A stretch of DNA of 53,897 nucleotides from Streptomyces scabichelini (GCF_011045015.1 NZ_JAAKZY010000052.1:1-53897), one strand, 5' to 3'. Positions 31,959-39,667 are shown, numbered from the stretch's first letter. Notes: a model not told the origin generated them from the sequence alone. Numbers and translations: made by a program.

Positions 31959-32719
31959 ACGGGCTGCTCGCGGGACAGGTGGCGCTGGTGACCGGGGCCT
32001 CCGGTGGCATCGGGCGGGGGATCGCGCTGCGGTTCGCCGAGGCGGGGGCGGCGGTGGCCGTTCACCACCGTACGGACGAGGAGGGGGCCCGCGAAGTCGT
32101 CGCTCTCATCGAGGACTCGGGCGGCAGCGCGATCGCCCTGCACGCCGATCTCTCCGTCGAGGCCGAGTGTCACCGTCTGGTGCGCGAGGCGGCGGACTGG
32201 GGCGGCGGCACCCTGACGGCACTGGTCGACAACGCGGGCGTACAGCCGGTCCAGGAACTGCCCGGCATGACCGTGGCCGACTGGCGGGCGGTGGTCGACA
32301 CGAACCTGTCGAGCGTGTTCGCCTGCACGCAGGCAGCCACCGAAGTGATGCGGGAGGGCAACGGCGGGAGCATCACCCACATCGCCTCCATCGAGGCCAC
32401 GCACCCCGCCCCGCTGCACGCCCACTACTCCGCGTCCAAGGCGGCCGTCGTCATGCACGCACGGTCGGCGGCCCTGGAGTACGGTCCGTACGGCATCCGC
32501 GTCAACACCGTCTCGCCGGGCCTGATCGACCGCGCCGGACTGGCGGAGGCATGGCCGGACGGCGTACAGCGCTGGCAACAGGCCGTTCCCACCGGCCGCC
32601 TTGGCCGCCCGGAGGACGTCGGGGACGCCTGCGTGTTCCTCGCCTCCCCGATGGCCTCGTGGATCACGGGGCACGACCTGGTCGTGGACGGCGGGGTGTC
32701 GGCGCGACCGACCTGGTGA
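31955..32719 (+). CDS. short-chain dehydrogenase/reductase
   Basis: 254 residues from GTG 31955. Classical SDR: cofactor motif TGASGGIGRGIA, HHRT after strand 2 (suggesting NADP preference through the basic residue), DNAGV, and the catalytic Ser-Tyr-Lys in IASIEATHP and HAHYSASKAA, then NTVSPGLIDR and the C-terminal TGHDLVVDGG. It resembles 3-oxoacyl-ACP reductase or sugar/alcohol dehydrogenases and the substrate is undetermined. It is coupled to the cupin gene by a 4-base overlap, so both probably act on one substrate. Confidence 0.9.
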   Translation: MNGLLAGQVALVTGASGGIGRGIALRFAEAGAAVAVHHRTDEEGAREVVALIEDSGGSAIALHADLSVEAECHRLVREAADWGGGTLTALVDNAGVQPVQELPGMTVADWRAVVDTNLSSVFACTQAATEVMREGNGGSITHIASIEATHPAPLHAHYSASKAAVVMHARSAALEYGPYGIRVNTVSPGLIDRAGLAEAWPDGVQRWQQAVPTGRLGRPEDVGDACVFLASPMASWITGHDLVVDGGVSARPTW

Positions 32720-32733
32720 GGCCGGGCGGCTCC

Positions 32734-32774
32734 GTCCGTGCGCGGCGTTGAGTCCGTCCGTGCGCGGTGTTGAG
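32734..32774. repeat. 22-bp-period direct repeat upstream of copC-copD gene
   Basis: GTCCGTGCGCGGCGTTGAG (32734-32752) and GTCCGTGCGCGGTGTTGAG (32756-32774) are followed by several CCGGATGC and CCGGATACGCGGGG motifs up to the ribosome site. The 207-bp spacer contains no gene; the motifs may be regulatory or slippage products. Confidence 0.7.
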
Positions 32775-32926
32775 CAGGATGCCGCGTACGTTCGTATCCC
32801 CACGCGGGGCCGGATGCCGGGCGGCCGGATACGCGGGGCAGCCGGATGCCCCGGGGTGTCCGGCCGCCCGAGGCATCCGGATGCGCGGGGAACGGATACG
32901 CGGGGAGACGGAGAGGGAGAGGCAAC

Positions 32927-34960
32927 GTGGGCCGAATACCGCGGATGGCGGCGCCGCGCCGGGCGGTGGCCTTCGTCGTGCTGCTGGGCACGCTGTTCCT
33001 GCTGGGCGGCGCCGGAACCGCCTCCGCGCATTCCTCCGTGCGCGACACCGACCCCCGCGAGGGGACCGTCCTCAAGACCGCCCCCAAACAGGTCACCATG
33101 ACCTTCACCGAGTCGGTCGGACTCTCCGACGACTCGATCCGGGTCCTCAGCCCCGACAACCGCCGCATGAACGCGGGTGACACGGAACACGCGGCCGGCC
33201 GCTCCGACACCGCGCGCGTACGGCTCCAGGACGACCTGCCCGAGGGCACCTTCACCGTGGCCTGGCGGGTGGTCTCGGCGGACAGCCACCCCATCTCGGG
33301 CGCGTTCACGTTCTCCGTCGGCGCACCCTCCGAGACCACCGCGAGCGTCTCCGCCGACCCCGCCGTGAACCCCGCCTCCGGTGCGCTCTACGACATCGCC
33401 CGGTACGCCGCGTACAGCGCCGTGGCCCTGCTCATCGGCGCGGCCACCTTCGTCCTCGCCTGCCGCCCGCCCACCACCGCACCCCTCCGGAAGCTCTTCC
33501 GCATCGGCTGGTGGACCCTGCTCCTGTCCACGGTCGCGCTGCTGTTCCTGCGCGGCCCGTACGCCCGCGGAACCGGCCCCTCGACGGCCTTCGACCCCTC
33601 CCTCCTCCAGAACACGTTGAGCGGCAGGCCGGGGTGGGCGCTGCTGGCGAGGCTGGTGCTGGCCGGGGTGGCGGCGATCTTCCTCCTACGACTGGACGGA
33701 CGACTGGGAGGCCTCGGATACCGGCGGGAGGAGTACCCGAAGCCCGCCGTCCTCGCGTCGGGCGGCCTCCTCGCCGTGGCCCTGACGGGAACGTGGGCCG
33801 CCGCCGAGCACGCGTCCGCGGGGATCCAGGTCCCCCTGGCGATGGTCTCCTCCGTACTGCATCTGCTGGCGATGGCGGTCTGGCTGGGCGGCCTCGCCGC
33901 GCTGCTCGCCACGCTCCACCGTCCCGAAATCCCGCTCCCGGCCTCGTCGGTGGCCCGCTTCTCCCGGCTCGCGTTCACTTCGGTGACGGTCCTGGTGGCC
34001 ACGGGTGTCTACCAGTCCTGGCGGGGGCTCGGCTCCTGGGACGCGCTCACCGGTACGTCGTACGGCCGGATCCTGATCGCCAAGGTGTGTGCGGTGGTGC
34101 TGTTGCTGGGGGCGGCGGCGTATTCGCGTCGCTGGACGACGGGACTGCTCGCGGCCGAAGAGCCGGTGTTCCGGGTACGGGAGCTGGAGACGGTCGGAGC
34201 GACTACGGGTGGCGGTGCCGGTGCCTCCGCGGGCACGGGGTCGGCGTCCGAACCTGACGAGTCCGGTGGCTCCGGTGGGGCCGGTGGGTCTATTGGGTCT
34301 GCTGGGTCTATTGGGGCGAATGGGTCTAATAGGTCGAATGGATCCACCGGGTCTAATGAGCTCAATGAGTTCGATCAGCTCAATGCCGTTGGGGCCAGTG
34401 GGTCCGTTGGGTCCGGCAATCCGGACGAGCCCGTCAAGGCGCCGTCCCATCACCAGACCCATCACCAGTCCCATCACCAAACCCTGCGTCGCTCGGTGCT
34501 GGCCGAAGTCCTCGTGGGTGTCGCGGTGTTGGTGATCACGACGATCCTCACCGGCACCCAGCCGGGCCGGGCCGCCACCGAGACCCCGGCCGCGGCGACC
34601 GCGCCGGCCGGTCAGCCCCCGACGTCGGCGACCCTGATTCCCTTCGACGTCGGCACCCCCAACGGCCGGGGCAAGGTACAGATCGTCCTGGAACCGGGCC
34701 GCGTGAACGAGAACACGGTCCAGGCGCTGGTCCTGGGCCCCGACGGAGGCGTCGCCACGGTCCCCGAAATCCGCCTCACCTTCACCCTGGCCTCCGAGAA
34801 GATCGGCCCCATCGACGCCGAACTCACCGACCAGGGCGGCTATTGGGGCACGAACTCCCTCAACCTCCCGCGCCCCGGCACCTGGACCATGAAGGTCACG
34901 GTCCGCACGTCGGAGATCGACCAGGTGACGGAGTCCAGGAAGGTGCAGATCGCGCCGTGA
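32927..34960 (+). CDS. CopC-CopD fusion copper protein (YcnJ-like)
   Basis: 677 residues from GTG 32927 (ribosome site GGAGAGG); ATG 32945 is less likely. Signal peptide ends at TASA, giving a mature N-terminal His35, the copper ligand of CopC domains (AHSSVRDTDPREG to FTFSVG, about 35-135). Then about eight membrane helices of CopD (about 155-425), including VLHLLAMAVWLGG with a His. A low-complexity loop follows with three-residue GSI/GSN/GST repeats and the His-rich HHQTHHQSHHQT, then a final helix and a FixH-like extracytoplasmic domain. CopC-CopD proteins import or handle copper. The loop uses unusual T-ending codons. Confidence 0.87.
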   Translation: MGRIPRMAAPRRAVAFVVLLGTLFLLGGAGTASAHSSVRDTDPREGTVLKTAPKQVTMTFTESVGLSDDSIRVLSPDNRRMNAGDTEHAAGRSDTARVRLQDDLPEGTFTVAWRVVSADSHPISGAFTFSVGAPSETTASVSADPAVNPASGALYDIARYAAYSAVALLIGAATFVLACRPPTTAPLRKLFRIGWWTLLLSTVALLFLRGPYARGTGPSTAFDPSLLQNTLSGRPGWALLARLVLAGVAAIFLLRLDGRLGGLGYRREEYPKPAVLASGGLLAVALTGTWAAAEHASAGIQVPLAMVSSVLHLLAMAVWLGGLAALLATLHRPEIPLPASSVARFSRLAFTSVTVLVATGVYQSWRGLGSWDALTGTSYGRILIAKVCAVVLLLGAAAYSRRWTTGLLAAEEPVFRVRELETVGATTGGGAGASAGTGSASEPDESGGSGGAGGSIGSAGSIGANGSNRSNGSTGSNELNEFDQLNAVGASGSVGSGNPDEPVKAPSHHQTHHQSHHQTLRRSVLAEVLVGVAVLVITTILTGTQPGRAATETPAAATAPAGQPPTSATLIPFDVGTPNGRGKVQIVLEPGRVNENTVQALVLGPDGGVATVPEIRLTFTLASEKIGPIDAELTDQGGYWGTNSLNLPRPGTWTMKVTVRTSEIDQVTESRKVQIAP

Positions 34961-35085
34961 GTCCGACCGGCGGCGGCCGGGCTCAGGTGCTTCCGGTCCG
35001 CCGGACCTGTTCTGGAGCAAGCAGGAAATCTGTACGGTGAGAAAGAGGTTGAGGTCGGACCGACCGAGGAGCCAAGGAGTCGAGG

Positions 35086-35427
35086 ATGGCTTCCCTCTCC
35101 ATCGACGATGCCGATGCCGCGCTCTACACGATCGGCCAGGTCGCCGAGATGCTGGACGTACAGGTCGCGTTCCTGCGACGGCTGGACGCCCAGGGCGTGG
35201 TCGTACCGGCCCGCTCCGCAGGCGGCCAACGCCGCTACTCGCGACGCGAGATCGACCGGGTGGCCGAGGTGATGACCCTGACGGCAGAGGGCGTCTCGGT
35301 CGCCGGAGTACGCCAGGTACTCGCCCTACGGGACCGAGTAGAGGCCCTGGAGGACGACTTGGCCGAGGCCCGGGCGAGGTCCTCCGGACGAGAACGGGAT
35401 CTCGACGACGGGCCCGCGCCCCTTTAG
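35086..35427 (+). CDS. MerR-family regulator, short
   Basis: 113 residues from ATG 35086 with an AAGGAG ribosome site. The DNA-binding unit is clear: YTIGQVAEMLDVQVAFLRRLDAQGVVVPARSAGGQRRYSRREIDRVAEVM, read as HTH plus wing, then a coiled-coil helix RQVLALRDRVEALEDDLAEA. It is close to HspR-type MerR proteins but lacks an effector domain with Cys ligands, so it is not a typical metal sensor. The gene ends inside a dispersed repeat (Ala-Pro-Leu-stop), which may have cut off a longer C-terminus. It could control the copper gene upstream or the heat-shock genes downstream. Confidence 0.82.
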   Translation: MASLSIDDADAALYTIGQVAEMLDVQVAFLRRLDAQGVVVPARSAGGQRRYSRREIDRVAEVMTLTAEGVSVAGVRQVLALRDRVEALEDDLAEARARSSGRERDLDDGPAPL

Positions 35428-35467
35428 GGGCGCGGGGAACTGCGCGACCAGCCACAACCGGCCCGCA
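35412..35467. repeat. dispersed palindromic repeat, copy 5
   Basis: Palindrome GCGCCCCTTTAGGGGCGC at 35416-35433, then GGGGAACTGCGCGACCAGCC, ACAACCGGCCCGCAG. It shares the core with copy 1 and the arm GGGGAACTGCGCG with copy 3. It holds the stop codon of the MerR gene. Confidence 0.9.
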
Positions 35468-35486
35468 GCCTTCGAACGACCCGCAT

Positions 35487-35843
35487 TCATCCCGCCTTAC
35501 CCGCGGAGCGAACCGCCGCGTCGAGCGTGGGATGCACCGGCAACGCATGAGCAAGACCACTGATCCGCAGGATCCGCAGAACACGGCCCTCGGGGCAGAC
35601 CAGCCGCAGCTCACCCCCGCCATCGTGCAGCAGGGTGCGAATGGCCGCGAGGGCGCTGAGCCCGTCGACGTCGCAGTAGGACAGCTCGGACAGGTCAGCG
35701 ATCACGTGCAGGGGATGAGCCTTCTCCCCGATCATGGAGATCACGCCGTCGCGCAGCTCCGGGACACTCTCGCTGTCGAGGATCCCTCTGACCTCCGTCA
35801 CGATCCAGTCGTTCTGCCGGCGCGACGCCAGAAACAGCGTCAT
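35487..35843 (-). CDS. STAS-domain anti-anti-sigma-like protein with atypical phospho-site
   Basis: 118 residues from ATG 35843 (GGGGAG nine bases upstream; ATG 35849 is closer to that site). STAS fold of the SpoIIAA/RsbV/BldG kind: VTEVRGILDSESVPELRDGVISMI, LHVIADLSELSYCDVDGLSALAAI and LRLVCPEGRVLRILRISGLAHALPVHPTLDAA. In ordinary antagonists the loop is DSSGL or DSTGL, with a Ser phosphorylated by an anti-sigma kinase; here it is DVDGL, with no Ser or Thr at either place. It follows hsp20 by 28 bases on the same strand and would be co-induced by heat stress. Confidence 0.82.
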   Translation of the reverse strand: MTLFLASRRQNDWIVTEVRGILDSESVPELRDGVISMIGEKAHPLHVIADLSELSYCDVDGLSALAAIRTLLHDGGGELRLVCPEGRVLRILRISGLAHALPVHPTLDAAVRSAGKAG

Positions 35844-35871
35844 GGCCATTCGCTCCCCGCGTTCGACGGTG

Positions 35872-36300
35872 TCACGTGGTGATCTGCTTCGCCCCCTGCT
35901 CGCCCCGGCTGATCTCGATCCGGCGCGGCTTGGCCTCCTTCGCCACCGGGATGCGCAGCGTGAGCACACCGGCGTTGTAGTCGGCGCTGACCTTCTCCAG
36001 ATCGAGGGACTCACCCAGGAACAGCTGACGGCTGAAGACTCCGTGCGGGCGCTCGTTGACCAGCAGGTCGGCGTCCTTGGCGTCCGGAGCCGGGCGTTCG
36101 GCCCGTACGGTCAGGAGGTTGCGCTCCACGTTCAGGTCGACGGTGTCCGGGTCGACGCCGGGCAGATCGAAGTGGACAACGAAGGAATCGCCCGTCTGGT
36201 AGGCGTCGATCGGCATGACGGCCGGCCTGGCGAGGGTGCCGAACATCTGCTGGGTGAGCCGGTCGAATTCCCGGAAGGGGTCCGTACGCATGAGGACCAT
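35872..36300 (-). CDS. Hsp20/alpha-crystallin small heat shock protein
   Basis: 142 residues. N-terminal MRTDPFREFDRLTQQMFGT, the alpha-crystallin domain (PIDAYQTGDSFVVHFDLPGVDPDTVDLNVERNLLTVRAER in several strands), FSRQLFLGESLDLEKVSADYNAGVLTLRIPVAKEAKPRRIEI and the short C-terminal tail. The C-terminal I-x-I/V motif is represented by the RIPV and RIEI segments. It is an ATP-independent holdase in the cytoplasm. ATG 36300 or ATG 36291 can be the start. Transcription would begin at the HAIR-bearing promoter at 36371-36399. Confidence 0.9.
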   Translation of the reverse strand: MVLMRTDPFREFDRLTQQMFGTLARPAVMPIDAYQTGDSFVVHFDLPGVDPDTVDLNVERNLLTVRAERPAPDAKDADLLVNERPHGVFSRQLFLGESLDLEKVSADYNAGVLTLRIPVAKEAKPRRIEISRGEQGAKQITT

Positions 36301-36370
36301 CGTTCAACTCCCTTCGCCTGGCGGTGTCTGTCCCTCCGGGCTCCGGGAGCCCGGAGTGCCTTCAAGAATT

Positions 36371-36421
36371 CCTATACCCCGCCTGCCCGCCCTTGACAAG
36401 AGGAAGCTCAAGTTTTATTCA
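36371..36421. promoter_or_regulatory. HAIR-like operator between overlapping divergent promoters
   Basis: CTTGACA-N7-GCTCAAG (36392-36412) resembles the HspR-associated inverted repeat CTTGAGT-N7-ACTCAAG. On the minus strand TTGTCA (36399-36394) and TATAGG (36376-36371), 17 bp apart, form the hsp20 promoter. On the plus strand TTGACA (36393-36398) and TATTCA (36416-36421), also 17 bp apart, point to the grpE remnant. One HspR-type dimer would block both. Confidence 0.7.
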
Positions 36422-36454
36422 GACAAGTGAGCAGGTTAGGCCCAAACCCGCAGC

Positions 36455-36966
36455 GTGCGAGGAGGTGGGGGCGGTGCAGAGGCGGGGCGTCACCGGCACC
36501 GCGCGGGATCTGGGCCGCGGAGCGCGGAGCTGGAGCGCCCGGTGCAGGAGCGCACCACCGACCTCCAGCGGGTGAAGGCCGAGTACGACAACTACCGCAA
36601 GCGAGTACGGCGGGACCGCCTGGCGTACGGGAGATCGCGGCGGCCAACGTCCTGCGCGCCCTCCTGCCGGTGCTGGACGCCGTCGACCGCACGCGCAAGT
36701 ACGAGCCCCTGACACCCGGCCTGAAGGACATCGCCGACACGCTGGAGACCCAGCACGGTTCGCTGGGGCTTGAGTCGTTCGGGGAGGAGGGCGACCCGTT
36801 CGAGCCCACGCGGCACGAAGCCATACGGCACTACATCTCGCTGGACGTGGACCGCCTGACTTGCACGGAGATCCTCTGCCCCGGCTACCGGCTCGGCGAC
36901 CGCCTGCTGCGTCCCGCCTATGTGGAGGTCACGGGGTCGGGCGGATCGGGGCCGGGCGGATCCTGA
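36455..36966 (+). pseudogene. grpE-like gene with frameshift
   Basis: Two reading frames together give a GrpE nucleotide exchange factor. The first encodes AELERPVQERTTDLQRVKAE and DNYRKRVRRDRLA (the long dimer helix) and the second, from about 36626, VREIAAANVLRALLPVLDAV, LGLESFGEEGDPFEPTRHEA and PGYRLGDRLLRPAYVEV (the beta-wing). Restoring one G near 36625 (GCG-GTA) joins them. The N-terminal part before AELER may also be damaged. GrpE works with DnaK; no dnaK lies beside it, so this is a second, orphan grpE. A sequencing error could mimic the frameshift. Confidence 0.75.
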
Positions 36967-36990
36967 ACGAACATGCGCAGCCACGCACGC

Positions 36991-37368
36991 TCAGCGCTGC
37001 CGCGCCCGGGCCTGCTCGTCCCGGCGGCGTCGGATCGCCTGGGCGACAGATTCGGGGTCGGGTACGGAGACGGCCAGGCGGGCGAACGGCGCGGACGGCC
37101 AGAGGTCCACGAGCACCACGGGAAGGTCCGCGCGTACCGCGACATAGTCCCGGCCGCCCGCGTGCTGCCACTCGCCCAGGCAGTACCGGCCCGGACTGCA
37201 CCGGCCGGGCCGCGCACTGCCGCGCAGAGCGCGCCACCAGGTCGGTTCGACCCGTACGTCCTTGACGGCCGTCAGCGGTACGCGGAGCTCGCGGCGCCGG
37301 GCGAGGAGCCTCTCCCGTCCGCTCAGGCGGACGACGACGTCCTCTCGGTCGACGACCAGCCGGGCCAT
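36991..37368 (-). CDS. actinobacterial protein of unknown function
   Basis: 125 residues from ATG 37368, which has AGGAGG eight bases upstream. The sequence is compact and beta-rich: ARLVVDREDVVVRLSGRERL, RRRELRVPLTAVKDVRVEP, WWRALRGSARPG, CLGEWQHAGGRDYVAVRADL and PFARLAVSVPDPESVAQAI, followed by a basic end. The strand pattern looks like a pleckstrin-homology-type barrel. I recall similar Trp-containing proteins in Streptomyces without a named function. It stands between the grpE remnant and the FtsX fragment. Confidence 0.7.
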   Translation of the reverse strand: MARLVVDREDVVVRLSGRERLLARRRELRVPLTAVKDVRVEPTWWRALRGSARPGRCSPGRYCLGEWQHAGGRDYVAVRADLPVVLVDLWPSAPFARLAVSVPDPESVAQAIRRRRDEQARARQR

Positions 37369-37485
37369 CGAAGTCACCTCCTCCGACAGCTTGCGTCCGT
37401 CTTCCGAGTACCCCTCCTCCGGCGGTGGCTGCGAATGGCTTCGAGAACGCGGGCACGGTCATCTCGGTCGACTTGGTCGGCTCGG

Positions 37486-37725
37486 TCAGCTCGCGGCCAG
37501 CGCCTCCGTAGGGGCCAGCCGGGCGGCCCGTACCGCCGGATAGAAGCCCGCCAGGCCGCCGATGACCAGCGTGGCGGCGACTCCGCCGGCCATCGCCCAC
37601 ACCGGTACGACGGTGGGCCAGCCCTGGTAGGACGCGTAACCGATGGTGACACCGATGCCCAGCAGTACTCCGCCGACACCGCCCAGCGCGGACAGCAGGA
37701 TCGACTCGCACAGGAACTCGACCGC
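37486..37725 (-). pseudogene. C-terminal fragment of FtsX/MacB-type ABC permease
   Basis: The minus strand encodes EFLCESILLSALGGVGGVLLG, a second helix (VVPVWAMAGGVAATLVIGGLAGF) and the canonical end YPAVRAARLAPTEALAAS of FtsX-family permeases. An intact permease has about 400 residues, so only the last 75-80 remain. No start codon or ribosome site precedes it, and coding similarity ends near 37725-37737, where a kinase fragment begins on the other strand. Confidence 0.75.
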
Positions 37726-37737
37726 TCCCTGGAACCC

Positions 37738-38050
37738 GACCGACAACGCCCTGCGCCACAACATCCTCGGCGGCTGGCTCCGCATCTCCACGGGCATGGA
37801 GGCCGGCCAACCGATCCTCCACGTCTCCAACAGCGGCCCAGACATCCCCTACGAGCACATCGACACCCTGCTCCGCCCCTTCCAACGCCTGGAATCCCGC
37901 ACCGGCACCCGCGAGGGCCACGGCCTGGGCCTCTCCATCGTCACCGCCATCGCCACGGCCCACGACGCCGAACTGACGGCGTGGCCGGGCCCCGAGGGCG
38001 GCCTGTCCGTCGCGGTGACGTTCCCTGCGGGGCGGGGACCGGCTGACTGA
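37738..38050 (+). pseudogene. C-terminal fragment of histidine kinase ATPase domain
   Basis: The plus strand encodes the N box DNALRHNI, then WLRISTGMEAGQPILHVSNSG, IPYEHIDTLLRPFQRLESRTG, GHGLGLSIVTAIATAHDAEL and GGLSVAVTFPAG, i.e. the HATPase_c domain from the N box to the end. The sensor, HAMP and phosphoacceptor domains are missing. It abuts the FtsX fragment head to head. Confidence 0.75.
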
Positions 38051-38226
38051 GCAGGCATTCGCTCTGTTCGGTTGTACTGGGCGGTCTGCCGCACTCTTCT
38101 TGACCGAAAGGCGTATCGACTCGCTCCCAGGTGGGCGCCGAGGCTCGTATCCCGTGCGTGCTCTCTGGCTGCCTGCGCTTCACCCCCGCACTCGGTGCTG
38201 ATCGCTCTCTTCCCGCAGAAGGACGG

Positions 38227-38910
38227 CTAGCTTTCGGCTGAGCGCAGCATCCGCAGCACCTTGTTTCGTACGTCTGGGTTGGTCTCCGTAGATGCCAGAC
38301 TGCTCAGGTCGCTCGCGAACATCGGAACAAGATCCGGGCACCTCTGCAGCGCCTCGACCGCTCGATACCGGACTCGCGAGCGTGAATCACCGAGCAAGAT
38401 GCGCAGCGCTGAGTGGATTTTCGGGTCATCTCGCGCCTGAAGCGATGACTGCATGTGAGCTCCAAGTGCAATTGCGGCTCCCACGCGCTGTCCCGGCTCT
38501 TGGGAACGCGCAAAGGTGAGCACATCTTCTAATTCGAGTGAATTTGCCACCTGGGTAATTTCCTCTGCTACCTCTTGTCGCACATTCAGTGGCGTACCGT
38601 AGAAGCCAGAAGAAAGGGCGCGAAACTGCTCTTGAGCGATCCTGTGTGCTGTCTCTTTCACGGATTGGCGAAGCTGGTCAGTGTCGGCCGAATCTGCCTG
38701 ATGGGCGAGGTTCTCAATCTCTCTCTGGGTTTCTCGAAATTTTGCCCTGAGTTCGATTCCGAATACTGATGCTGAAAGTTCTTCTCCTTCGCTGGACGCG
38801 CGGTTCAGGAAATCTCTGATGCTCCCTCTGAACAGCAATAGCGCGAAAACAAGCAGAGTCGGCCAAACGAGAGCCTGCAGGTAGTCAAGAGCTAACTTAG
38901 CTATGTTCAT
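38227..38910 (-). CDS. membrane-anchored HEAT-repeat-like protein, uncharacterised
   Basis: 227 residues from ATG 38910 (AGG five bases upstream). One membrane helix (LQALVWPTLLVFALLLF, about 11-27) is followed by a charged coiled-coil-like segment (FGIELRAKFRETQREIENLAHQ, about 50-90) and alpha-helical repeats reminiscent of HEAT units (LEDVLTFARSQEPGQRVGAAIALGAHM, IHSALRILLGDSRSRVRYRAVEALQRCPDLVPM, DVRNKVLRMLRSAES). Third positions are less GC-biased than in the neighbouring genes, suggesting recent transfer. No enzymatic motif is visible. It could be a membrane adaptor; no partner gene can be recognised on either side. Confidence 0.65.
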   Translation of the reverse strand: MNIAKLALDYLQALVWPTLLVFALLLFRGSIRDFLNRASSEGEELSASVFGIELRAKFRETQREIENLAHQADSADTDQLRQSVKETAHRIAQEQFRALSSGFYGTPLNVRQEVAEEITQVANSLELEDVLTFARSQEPGQRVGAAIALGAHMQSSLQARDDPKIHSALRILLGDSRSRVRYRAVEALQRCPDLVPMFASDLSSLASTETNPDVRNKVLRMLRSAES

Positions 38911-39667
38911 TTGACCTGGCACTTCCCCCCGTGACCGTCCGTGCAGACCCGTGCCCGTGCGTGCAGCGAACCACGGTCGATGGAAACTGACCAGACCAAC
39001 GTGAACGCAGCCCGGCTCTGCCACGACGGGTGGGGTCGCCAGGGGCGGATGTGCCCCCTTGTTGACTCCTGTTAGGCGTGACACCGCCGTATCTGTCAGG
39101 GCTGCAGGAGACCGCCTCCTGCTCCGAACTGCCGCAGACGTGTAAGAGATTGGCGAAGCGGCGATCTCAGCTTGGGAAGCTTGTGATTGAGCGAGCGGAG
39201 GCACTACTGACCTGCGGCGGAGCGACGTCGGCGGCCAATGGGCCGTCGACTGGTTTCCCCGGTGTTCCTCGTATTTCTCCGCACGATCTGGCACGGCCGG
39301 CTGGGCGACCACAGACACAAGGCCATTGGCAGTGGCACGCGTGAGATTCCGCGCCAGAGGTGATCCAGGTCGATGTTCTCGCTGAGGAACACGACGGCCA
39401 CGGGGGTAGCCGGATATCCGGATATGGGGCCTGGATCTGTCGTGATATACCCGGCGCGGCAACCAGCCCACTTCGTGAGGTTCAGCTCTGTCTTGGGGTT
39501 CGTGCCCGTTCTGCCGTGCGGCCTTGTTGCGTTCGTAGTCGATCTCCGAGTAGCCGCAGACTTCGCGGCTGTGTTGGGGAGACAAGTGTTGCAACTACCC
39601 TTTGAGCGCGCCGACACGGTGCGCAATAACGGACCAACTCATCGACTCCCTCCCATAGCATGCAAGC
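38911..39667. other. gene-free stretch of 757 bp
   Basis: No reading frame here has convincing codon usage or a recognisable domain on either strand. It has patches of lower GC and a small ATCCGGATAT inverted repeat near 39411-39422. It is probably decayed accessory DNA. Confidence 0.5.

Noticed and set aside
36427..36966. Reading the 36.4-kb frame as an intact short gene
   Set aside because: Its first 60 residues are low-complexity, whereas the GrpE helix for that part is found in another frame, so frameshift is the better explanation.
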